Shown one piece after another: positions 41,432 to 49,035 of a stretch of DNA of 64,000 bases. Position 1 is the stretch's first letter, and every line of letters starts with the position of its first letter. Under the pieces are notes generated by a model, which made no database searches, had not been told where the DNA came from, and saw nothing but the letters and a program-made list of their open reading frames with translations. Origin of the DNA: Lysobacter silvisoli (lineage in GTDB: Bacteria; Pseudomonadota; Gammaproteobacteria; Xanthomonadales; Xanthomonadaceae); NCBI RefSeq assembly GCF_003382365.1, contig NZ_QTSU01000002.1, positions 248,001 to 312,000 on the forward strand. Direction: 5' to 3'. The translations under genes and the position numbers were made by a program.

Positions 41432-42649
41432 TCAGCCAATCGCATTGGTCAGGTCGTAGAGCGGGGTCAGCACGGCCAGCACCACGGTGCCGACCACCGC
41501 CGCCAGCACCACCGTGATCACCGGCACCAGCGCGGCGAGCATGCGGTCCAGGGCCAGCCCGGTTTCGTGCTCGAAGGTCTCGGCGGTCTTGACCAGCATG
41601 GTGTCCAGCGCGCCGGACTCCTCGCCCACCTGGATCATCTGCAGGGCCAGGCGCGGGAAGCGCTTGCCCTTGCCTAGCGCGGTGGACAGGGCCACGCCGT
41701 TCTTGACCTCTTCGGCCGCGGCGTCGACGTCGGCCGCCAGCACCCTGTTGTCGAGCACGTTGCGACCGATGCCCAGCGCGGTCATCAGCGGCACGCCGTT
41801 GCGCACCAGGGTGCCCAGGGTGCGGGCCAGGCGCGCGGTCTCGATCTTGGCCACCAGCGAGCCGGCGAACTTGCGCTTGAGCAGCCAGGCGTCGAGCGCC
41901 TCGCGGAAGCCCGGATCGCGGCGCTTGCGGTCGAACCACCACAGCCCCAGCGCCGGCAGCGCGATCAGCAGGAACCACCAGTCGCGCACGAACAGGCCCA
42001 CCGCCAGCACGATGCTGGTGAACAGCGGCAGCGGCGCATCCAGGCTTTCGTACATCACCGCGAACTGCGGCACCACGTAGCCCAGCAGGAACAGCAGGCT
42101 GCCGCTGACCATCAGCAGCAGGATCGCCGGATAGATCAGGGCGTTGATCACACGGCCCTGCAGCGCGCGGCTGCGCTCCAGGTAGTCGGCCAGGCGCGAC
42201 AGGGTCTCGTGCAGGCTGCCGCCGGCCTCGCCGGCGCGGACCATGTTGATGTACAGGCGCGAGAAGGTGCCGTGCTGGCGCTCCAGCGACGCCGACAGCG
42301 AAGCGCCGCCGCGCACCGCGTCGCGCACGTCGGTCACGGTGCGCTTGGCCGCCTCGTCCTCGGGCAGCTCCAGCAGGATGGTCAGGGCACGATCCAGCGG
42401 CTGGCCGGCGCCGAGCAGGGTCGCCAGCTGCTGGGTGAACTGGACCAGGCGCGCGCCGGCGAAGGGCTTGGGCTTGAACAGCCCGCTCCACACCGAGGCG
42501 CCGCCGCCCTCGCTGGCCAGCTTGGCCTCGACCGGCAGATGGCCCTGCTCCTGCAGGCGCTGCACGACCTCGGCGTTGCTGGCCGCTTCCATCTGCCCGT
42601 CGAGCATTTCGCCGCGGGCGTTGAGCGCTTTGTAGTGATAGAGGGCCAT
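41432..42649 (-). CDS. gspF: Type II secretion inner-membrane platform protein GspF
   Basis: GspF is the polytopic core of the assembly platform. The 405-residue product starts MALYHYKALNARGEMLDG and has two T2SSF domains, each with the conserved GE(S/A)GG- or GEESG-type motif (VRAGEAGGSLHETLSRLADYLE and VGEESGALDTML). Three main hydrophobic segments lie near residues 170, 220 and 375. Confidence 0.96.
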   Translation of the reverse strand: MALYHYKALNARGEMLDGQMEAASNAEVVQRLQEQGHLPVEAKLASEGGGASVWSGLFKPKPFAGARLVQFTQQLATLLGAGQPLDRALTILLELPEDEAAKRTVTDVRDAVRGGASLSASLERQHGTFSRLYINMVRAGEAGGSLHETLSRLADYLERSRALQGRVINALIYPAILLLMVSGSLLFLLGYVVPQFAVMYESLDAPLPLFTSIVLAVGLFVRDWWFLLIALPALGLWWFDRKRRDPGFREALDAWLLKRKFAGSLVAKIETARLARTLGTLVRNGVPLMTALGIGRNVLDNRVLAADVDAAAEEVKNGVALSTALGKGKRFPRLALQMIQVGEESGALDTMLVKTAETFEHETGLALDRMLAALVPVITVVLAAVVGTVVLAVLTPLYDLTNAIG

Positions 42650-42690
42650 GGCTCAATCGTAGGCCAGGCGCGGGCGGACGCGCGCTGGCA

Positions 42691-43215
42691 TCAGTCCAGT
42701 TTCTCGTTCAAGGCCGCGGCGAGTTCGCCGATATAGCCTTCCAGCTTCTTCTTCTCGGCGATCTGGCTGGTGGAGGCGGCGATGGACACGATCGCGCCGC
42801 CCTCGGGCTGCTCGTAGACCACCACGAACAGCTCGGCGCCGAAGCTGAAAGCGCTGGTCGGGGTCTTGGCCTGCAGGTAGGCCGCGGGCTTGAGTTCGGC
42901 CGCGCCGGCCTTGGCCCAGGCCTCCTTGTCGGCGCTGCGGCCGCTGAAGGCGTAGGTGTTGGCGAAATAGCCGTGGTTCTTCTTCGGCAGTTCCGCGCCT
43001 TCGTACAGCAGCTTCCACTTCTTGTCGGCGACGAAGGCCTTGACCGCGGCGGCCACGTCGGCGGCGTTGGCCTGGAACACCAGACTGCTGCCGGGATCGA
43101 ACTCCTGGCTGGAGATGGTCTTGGGGCCCAGGCCGGCGAAGGCGGCGGGCGCGGACAGCAGCAGGAACAGGCTCAGTACGGCGGCGAAGGTGGGCTTCAA
43201 AAAGGCAGGCTTCAT
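42691..43215 (-). CDS. Unrecognised exported protein inside the type II secretion operon (1)
   Basis: I do not recognise this family. The 174-residue product from MKPAFLKPTF has a clear signal peptide ending AAFA around residue 27. The mature part has ANAADVAAAVKAFVADKKWKL, GYFANTYAFSG and a C-terminal Lys/Glu-rich helix (AEKKKLEGYIGELAAALNEKLD); no cysteines are seen in the mature part. It lies between gspF and the second unknown gene in the same direction, so it should be co-expressed with the secretion machine. It may be a periplasmic accessory or a substrate. Confidence 0.75.
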   Translation of the reverse strand: MKPAFLKPTFAAVLSLFLLLSAPAAFAGLGPKTISSQEFDPGSSLVFQANAADVAAAVKAFVADKKWKLLYEGAELPKKNHGYFANTYAFSGRSADKEAWAKAGAAELKPAAYLQAKTPTSAFSFGAELFVVVYEQPEGGAIVSIAASTSQIAEKKKLEGYIGELAAALNEKLD

Positions 43216-43259
43216 CGCGGCTCCGCAGCGAAGTCGGGTCATGGAGGTCATCGCGGCCA

Positions 43260-43718
43260 TCAGTCGCAGGCCATGCGGCCGGCATCGACCACGCGCGGAT
43301 TGCCCAGGGCGAAGGCGCGGATCGGCCGCGACCACATCTCGAAACTGGAAATGCCCGGGGTGACCGCGCAGGAGCTGGCGTACTCGAAGCGCTCGCCGTC
43401 GGAGGACACGTACAGGTCGAATTTCAGCGCCACGTCCAGGTCGTGGCGGATGGTCAGCATGGTCTGCTCGGCGTCGCTGCTGCCGCTGGCGGTGACGTTG
43501 CCCGGCGTGGCCGCGGCCACCGACGCGCTGCGGGCCTTGCCGTCGGCCAGCTCCACCCGCAGGCTCAGCGGCGGCTTGCCGCTGCCCACCGCGAAACCGG
43601 CCGGAATCTGCGCCTTGCTCAGCGACTTGGCCGGGCCGGCCGCCTGCGCCGCGCCCAGGGCCAGCACCAGCGTGGCCGCCAGCGCGGCCCGCGCCGCTAG
43701 GGTCTTGATCGTGTTCAT
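43260..43718 (-). CDS. Unrecognised exported protein inside the type II secretion operon (2)
   Basis: This 152-residue product is not recognised. It starts MNTIKTLAARAAL with a signal peptide ending GAAQA near residue 27. The mature domain looks beta-rich (LSLRVELADGKARSASVAA, MLTIRHDLDVALKFDLYVS) and has two cysteines (ASSCAVTP and the penultimate CD) that could form a disulfide. It directly follows gspE (38 bases) and precedes the other unknown exported protein, a pair not found between xpsE and xpsF in Xanthomonas as I know it. Confidence 0.75.
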   Translation of the reverse strand: MNTIKTLAARAALAATLVLALGAAQAAGPAKSLSKAQIPAGFAVGSGKPPLSLRVELADGKARSASVAAATPGNVTASGSSDAEQTMLTIRHDLDVALKFDLYVSSDGERFEYASSCAVTPGISSFEMWSRPIRAFALGNPRVVDAGRMACD

Positions 43719-43756
43719 CGCCCACCTCCCCTGGTTGTTTCGCGCGAGGTTCCCTC

Positions 43757-45553
43757 TCACGCGTCTTCGGTCACTCGCAGCACTTCTTCGATCGTGGTCT
43801 GTCCGTCCAAGGCCTTGGCGATGCCGTCCTCGTACATGGTGCGCATGGCCGCGGTCTCGCGCGCGATCTGCTCGATCTCGCCCATGCCGGCGTGGCGCAT
43901 CACCGCGCGGCGCAGCTCGTCGTTCATCACCAGAAATTCCATGATGGTGGTGCGCCCGTGGTAACCGCTGGGCGCCAGCGCCGACGGGCGCGGACGGTAC
44001 AGGTAGATCTCGCCCTGCGGCTGGTAGCGGCGCAGACCGAACTTGTCGATCTCCTCCGGCGAGGCCAAATAGCGCTCGGCATGCGTGGGCTCGAGCCGGC
44101 GCACCAGGCGCTGGGCCAGGATGCCGTTGATGGTCGAGGTCAGCAGATAGTCTTCCACGCCCATGTCGAGCAGGCGGGTGATGCCGCCGGCGGCGTTGTT
44201 GGTGTGCAGCGTGGACAGCACCAGGTGGCCGGTCAGCGCCGACTGGATCGCGATCTTGCACGTCTCCAGATCGCGCATTTCGCCGATCATGATGATGTCC
44301 GGGTCCTGGCGCACGATCGAGCGCAGGGCGTGGGCGAAATCCAGGCCGATCTGCGGCTTGGCCTGGATCTGGTTGATGCCCTCGATCTGGTACTCGACCG
44401 GGTCCTCGACCGTGATGATCTTCACGTCGCTGGTGTTGAGCTTGCTCAGCGCCGTGTACAGCGTGGTGGTCTTGCCCGAACCGGTCGGGCCGGTGACCAG
44501 CAGGATGCCGTGCGGCTGGTCCAGCACCTTCTGGAACTGCGGCAGGAAGGCGTCGGTGAAGCCCAGCTTCTTGAAGTCGAACACCACCGTCTCGCGGTCC
44601 AGCAGTCGCATCACCACCGACTCGCCGTGCGCGGTGGGCACCGTGCTCACGCGCAGGTCCAGCTCCTTGCCCTGCACGCGCAGCATGATGCGGCCGTCCT
44701 GCGGCAGGCGGCGCTCGGCGATGTTGAGCTTGGCCATGATCTTGATGCGGCTGATCACCGCCGCGGTCAGGTTGGCCGGCGGGCTCTCGCCCTCGGCCAG
44801 CACGCCGTCGACGCGGTAGCGCACCTTGAGCCGGTTCTCGAACGGTTCGATATGGATGTCGGAGGCGCGCAGTTCCACCGCGCGCTGGATCACCAGGTTC
44901 ACCAGCCGGATCACCGGCGCCTCGGACGCCAGGTCGCGCAGGTGCTCGACGTCGTCCAGGTCGCCGCTGCCCTCGCCCTCGGCGGTCTCGACGATCGCGC
45001 CCATGGCGCTGCGGCCCTGGCCGTGCCAGCGCTCGATCAGGTCGCCGATCTCCGAACGCAGCGCCACGTAGGGGCGGATGTCGCGGCCGGCGGCCAGGCG
45101 CAGGGCGTCCAGGGTGTAGACGTCCTGCGGGTCGGCCATCAGCACCTCGACCGCCTGCTCGCTCTCGCGGACCGGGCAGACGGCGAACTGCTTCATGAAC
45201 TTGGGCGTCAAAACTACGCCCTCAGGGGGTAATTCCGGTGCGTCCTTGACGCTGACCAGGGGCAGGTCCAGCACCGCCGCCACGGTTTCGGCGTGGTCGC
45301 GCTCGGACACCAGGCCCAGCCGCGCCAGCAGCGCCAGCAGGCTGCCGCCGGTCTCCTCCTGCAGCCGCTTGGCCCGGCCCAGGTCGGTTTCCTTGAGCCG
45401 GCCCTTGGCCAGCAGGGCCTCGACGATGGCCGCGTCGACGGCGGCCTGCGGGCCGGCGTCGGCCGGGCCGGGCCCGATCTGGCCGGGTCCGGCCTGGTTG
45501 AGGCCCGACGGATCGTGCCCGGGCCCCTCCGTGGTGGTGGCTACTGCGTTCAC
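43757..45553 (-). CDS. gspE: Type II secretion ATPase GspE (XpsE-like)
   Basis: GspE is the cytoplasmic ATPase that drives pseudopilus assembly. The 598-residue product starts with GTG 45553 behind AGGAGG. It has the N-terminal MshEN domains, Walker A GPTGSGKTT (Lys361), the Asp box ITVEDPVEYQIEGINQIQ, Walker B IIMIGEMRD and the His box LSTLHTNNAAG. The tetracysteine zinc motif present in most GspE proteins is absent: the region after IDKFGLRRYQPQG contains no CxxC. It is the first gene of the gsp operon. Confidence 0.96.
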   Translation of the reverse strand: MNAVATTTEGPGHDPSGLNQAGPGQIGPGPADAGPQAAVDAAIVEALLAKGRLKETDLGRAKRLQEETGGSLLALLARLGLVSERDHAETVAAVLDLPLVSVKDAPELPPEGVVLTPKFMKQFAVCPVRESEQAVEVLMADPQDVYTLDALRLAAGRDIRPYVALRSEIGDLIERWHGQGRSAMGAIVETAEGEGSGDLDDVEHLRDLASEAPVIRLVNLVIQRAVELRASDIHIEPFENRLKVRYRVDGVLAEGESPPANLTAAVISRIKIMAKLNIAERRLPQDGRIMLRVQGKELDLRVSTVPTAHGESVVMRLLDRETVVFDFKKLGFTDAFLPQFQKVLDQPHGILLVTGPTGSGKTTTLYTALSKLNTSDVKIITVEDPVEYQIEGINQIQAKPQIGLDFAHALRSIVRQDPDIIMIGEMRDLETCKIAIQSALTGHLVLSTLHTNNAAGGITRLLDMGVEDYLLTSTINGILAQRLVRRLEPTHAERYLASPEEIDKFGLRRYQPQGEIYLYRPRPSALAPSGYHGRTTIMEFLVMNDELRRAVMRHAGMGEIEQIARETAAMRTMYEDGIAKALDGQTTIEEVLRVTEDA

Positions 45554-45747
45554 GTCACCCTCCTGCGCGTGAACTCGGACTTTAGCAGTTTCGGTCGGTT
45601 ACTCGACCCCATCCGCCACCGGATATTCCAGATTCGCCAATCGCCCCCGCGCACGCGCCGATCGGCCTTGGGCACGTACCGATGCTCGGCATTCCAGCCC
45701 GGCACCGCCACCTGAACGCCGACCTCCGGCAGCGGGCATCGGCCCCA

Positions 45748-48700
45748 TCATTTGAGCGGATCGGGCGTCTTGGGATCCGGCGGTTTGGGCGGTTCGCGCG
45801 GCGTGATCTTTCCCCTCTGCTGCGATTCGGTTACCGCGTTCCTACGCGAATCCTTCATCGTCTGCACGATCGATTCCTTGTGCACGCGCTTGCCGAGCGT
45901 CTTCAACTCGTCCTTGTTGCGGGAAAGAATGCTGAGCACCACGAACAGGGTTTCCCGACCGCTTTTGGTCATCGTCAACCAGGCACCTGCGCGCAAGGTG
46001 CCGGCGCCGCCCGCCACCAGCGTCAACCCCGCAGCGGCGCCGGCCCCTCGCGCCGCCGATCGCTCGTGGAACTCGGCGCGCGACATCTTGCCGCTCGCCA
46101 AGTCGTCCATGTCGCGTTCCATCTGGCGCAGCGCGGCGCCTTCGCGCCCGTCCGGGTCGGTGAACTTGTACGGATTGTTGTAGGCGTAGGCGTAGCGGAT
46201 GAAGTGAGCGAGCGGCTTTTCCAGCGCCGTCACCGGATCCACGCTCAGGAACCTGCCGAGCTGAGGATCGTAGTAGCGCTGTTGCATGTAGGTCAGGCCG
46301 GTCGCGCCGTCCATCACGTGACCGGTATAGCCCACGCCGTTGTAAGCGGGCTTGTTGATCGCCGCGCCGTACGGCTCCCAATGGGTGCGGTCGAGCACCG
46401 TGGCCGCGGCATCGGTCACCGCGATCGGGCTGCCCAAGGCATCGGTGTGCTGGTACTTGAGCTTGCCGCTGTTGGAGGCGCGATCCCATTCGATGGTCGC
46501 CAGCAGGCTGCCATTCAAATAGATATGCGGGATGGTCAGCTCAGGGTAGCTGTCGTTGTCCGCCTCGCCGCTGTGGTGTTCCTCGCGCTGCAGCAACTGG
46601 CCGTCGGTGTTGTAGAACGACACCGAGTACCTCGTATCCGTGAGGCTTTCGCTGGTGACGCGACGCCCGTGGGCCTCGTAGCGGTAAGTCTCTTTGCCCG
46701 TCGATATGCGCAAGCGATTGCCGAGGTCGAACTCGTACCCCTGCCCGTTCTTGTTCTTCAGATTGCCCTGCTCGTCGTAACCCAGGCCCATGGTGGTGGC
46801 GCCCTGGTCGTTGCGCAGGTTGGTCAGATGGTTCTTCTCGTTGTACCAGTAGTAGTCCGTGACCGTGGTCGAGCCGTTGAAATTGCTCTTGTAGCGAATG
46901 TTGTCCAGCGGGTCGTAGCCGAAGCCGCGCACGGTCAGCCAATGCAGGTGCGCCTGAATCAAGCGATCGCGGCGATCGTAGAGCATGTCGCGATTGCCGC
47001 TGTACAAGCCCTGCACCGCGTTCACGTCGCGAATGGCGGCGATATTGCCGTTCTCGTCGTAGGCGTAGGTGTGATCGAAGACACCGGCATCGGTCACCCG
47101 CGCCGGGAACTGCCGCGCATCCTGCGTCATCGTGTGCACGATGCCGTTGCCGTAGACGTAGCGCTTCATCCCGCCATTGGGGTAATAGCTGATACCTGTG
47201 GCATGGTTGCCCCAGGTCGAACTGACCGCGGTGGGCTGACCTAGGGCATTGGTCGCGTAATTGACGGGCAATCCGTCCGGCGTGGTGTAACGGTTACGGT
47301 GGCCGTTGGCGTCGTAGCCATAGGTGGCCGAGCGCACGTACCGGCCCACCAGGGTCTGCGCCTCGGCATTGACCAGGCGGCGCTTGTTGTAGGTGTAGTT
47401 ATTGATCACCTTGCCCAGGTCGGGGCCTTCGTTGCTGGTGACCACTTCGTAGGGCAGCCCGTCGGGCGTGTAAGCCCAGGTCTGATTGCCGCGACCATCA
47501 GGAAACGTCAGCGTGGCCAGACGGTTGCGGCTGTCGTAACTGCGGTCGACGCGGCGACCGGACTGTTCGGCTTCGGCCAGGTTGCAGTTGTTCGGATCGG
47601 GCAGGTTCAATCCGGCGGCCGACCAGGCCAGGTTGCCGGAGGCGTCGTAGGCCATCACCGTTGCGCCGGTTTCGGGCTCGAGAATCTTGCACAGCTGTTG
47701 GTACTGGTCGTAGACGTACTGCCGCGTCAGCCCGCTTGGACCCGAGTCTGGCAGCTTCACGGTCACGCTGGCCGTGGCCGAGCGCGCCGAGAGACCCCGG
47801 CTGTCGTACGCGACCGCATGCACCGCGTGCGGGCCGACGCTCGCGCCCGACCAGGTGTATTCGTAGGGCGCGGCGCTGTCGGTGTTGATCAGTTGGTTGT
47901 CGGCGTAGAACTCCACCCGGTTCACGCCGTCTGCGTCGGATGCGTTCGCCTGCAGCAGGAAACTGGCGGGCACGCTGGCTTGGGTCCCGTCGGCGGGGCT
48001 GGTCAGGCTCACGCTAGGCGGGCCGTTGCCGACGATCCACATCGCCGCCGAATCCGTGTAATAGCCGCGGGTGTCGAACGCGCGCGCGACTAAGCTGTGG
48101 CCGCCCACCAGACCGGTCCAGTGCAACTCATAGGGCGCGCTGGTGTCCTCGCCCATCTTGGTGCCGTCGACCAGGAACTCGACTCGCTGCACGCCGTCGT
48201 CGGCATCCGAGGCATTGGCGGTGAACGCGACGGCGCTGCCGGCCGGGTAGACATAGTTGTTGCCGGGGCCGGTCAGACTGACCGCGGGCGGGCTGTTCTG
48301 AGTGGGCACCGCGCTCACGTCCACGGTGGCCAGAGTCAGGCTGCCGCTCTTGAGGTGGAAGCGTAGTCCGCGGCTGTCGATACCGCCGACGGACGAGCCG
48401 TTCTGTCCGGTCGCCCACTGGGTCATCAGACTGCCGTCCGGCAACGAATACCAGACGGTGGCATTGGCCGCGTTAGAACTCCAGTTGACATTGGTGTAGC
48501 AGGCGTTCGCGCCCCAGGGGATGGTGCACGTGGTCGGCGAAGCCGTAATGCTGCCGCCGAGCACGGTGAATGCCCGACCGGCGCTGACCGGATCGACCCA
48601 GCGGCGGTCGCACATCTCGAACGAGGCATCGATGAAATAGCGGCCGGGCGGCAGATCGTTGAGCACCTGGCCGTTGGTGACCGAGGTATCCAGCCCCGGC

Positions 48701-48948
48701 CCGCTGACGAAGATGTTGATCGGACCGCAGCCGGCGGTCGCGCTGAGCTGAATCTTGACGCTGGCCGGCGCAGCAAAGGTCATCTCCGGCGCCGCAGGGT
48801 AGTTGAAGCTCAACGTCGGATCCGGGCCGGCAGCGCAGGCCAATCCCGGCAGCAGTGCCGAGACCAGCAGCAACAACCCGACTGTCCACCGTGCAGACGC
48901 CTTCGCCAGCGCGGCGCGGACGCGCTTTACATCGTATGACTTGTGCAT
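45748..48948 (-). CDS. RHS module 1, B protein: Ig-like domains, RHS core and variable C-terminal tip
   Basis: The 1066-residue product starts MHKSYDVKR with a signal peptide (LLLLVSALLPGLACA). An unrecognised N-terminal domain extends to about residue 130. Next comes a Cys-containing domain shared with the module 2 protein (CTIPWGANACYTNVNWSS), then two Ig-like domains (AVSLTGPGNNYVYPAGSAVA and VSLTSPADGTQASVPASFLL, each with RVEFL/YxD). YD repeats and the RHS core end at YYDPQLGRFLSVDP ... YKFTDPDGR (about residue 935). The last 131 residues are unlike module 2: a Gly/Ala-rich hydrophobic stretch and a basic, Pro-rich tail. No known toxin motif is visible. Confidence 0.85.
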   Translation of the reverse strand: MHKSYDVKRVRAALAKASARWTVGLLLLVSALLPGLACAAGPDPTLSFNYPAAPEMTFAAPASVKIQLSATAGCGPINIFVSGPGLDTSVTNGQVLNDLPPGRYFIDASFEMCDRRWVDPVSAGRAFTVLGGSITASPTTCTIPWGANACYTNVNWSSNAANATVWYSLPDGSLMTQWATGQNGSSVGGIDSRGLRFHLKSGSLTLATVDVSAVPTQNSPPAVSLTGPGNNYVYPAGSAVAFTANASDADDGVQRVEFLVDGTKMGEDTSAPYELHWTGLVGGHSLVARAFDTRGYYTDSAAMWIVGNGPPSVSLTSPADGTQASVPASFLLQANASDADGVNRVEFYADNQLINTDSAAPYEYTWSGASVGPHAVHAVAYDSRGLSARSATASVTVKLPDSGPSGLTRQYVYDQYQQLCKILEPETGATVMAYDASGNLAWSAAGLNLPDPNNCNLAEAEQSGRRVDRSYDSRNRLATLTFPDGRGNQTWAYTPDGLPYEVVTSNEGPDLGKVINNYTYNKRRLVNAEAQTLVGRYVRSATYGYDANGHRNRYTTPDGLPVNYATNALGQPTAVSSTWGNHATGISYYPNGGMKRYVYGNGIVHTMTQDARQFPARVTDAGVFDHTYAYDENGNIAAIRDVNAVQGLYSGNRDMLYDRRDRLIQAHLHWLTVRGFGYDPLDNIRYKSNFNGSTTVTDYYWYNEKNHLTNLRNDQGATTMGLGYDEQGNLKNKNGQGYEFDLGNRLRISTGKETYRYEAHGRRVTSESLTDTRYSVSFYNTDGQLLQREEHHSGEADNDSYPELTIPHIYLNGSLLATIEWDRASNSGKLKYQHTDALGSPIAVTDAAATVLDRTHWEPYGAAINKPAYNGVGYTGHVMDGATGLTYMQQRYYDPQLGRFLSVDPVTALEKPLAHFIRYAYAYNNPYKFTDPDGREGAALRQMERDMDDLASGKMSRAEFHERSAARGAGAAAGLTLVAGGAGTLRAGAWLTMTKSGRETLFVVLSILSRNKDELKTLGKRVHKESIVQTMKDSRRNAVTESQQRGKITPREPPKPPDPKTPDPLK

Positions 48949-49035
48949 AACCGACCTTGAGGCCGAGTCCGGCCGTTCGTTCTCTGCGTGCCGCGATCCG
49001 CCTGAGCAGACCGCGCCCCATTGGCTAACGCCGGA

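Noticed and set aside
45599-45748. 49-codon frame starting in the stop codon of the module 1 RHS B gene (TGATG overlap), a possible immunity gene
   Set aside because: It has no ribosome-binding site, an Arg/Gly/Ala-rich composition typical of GC-rich shadow frames and no hydrophobic or structured pattern.
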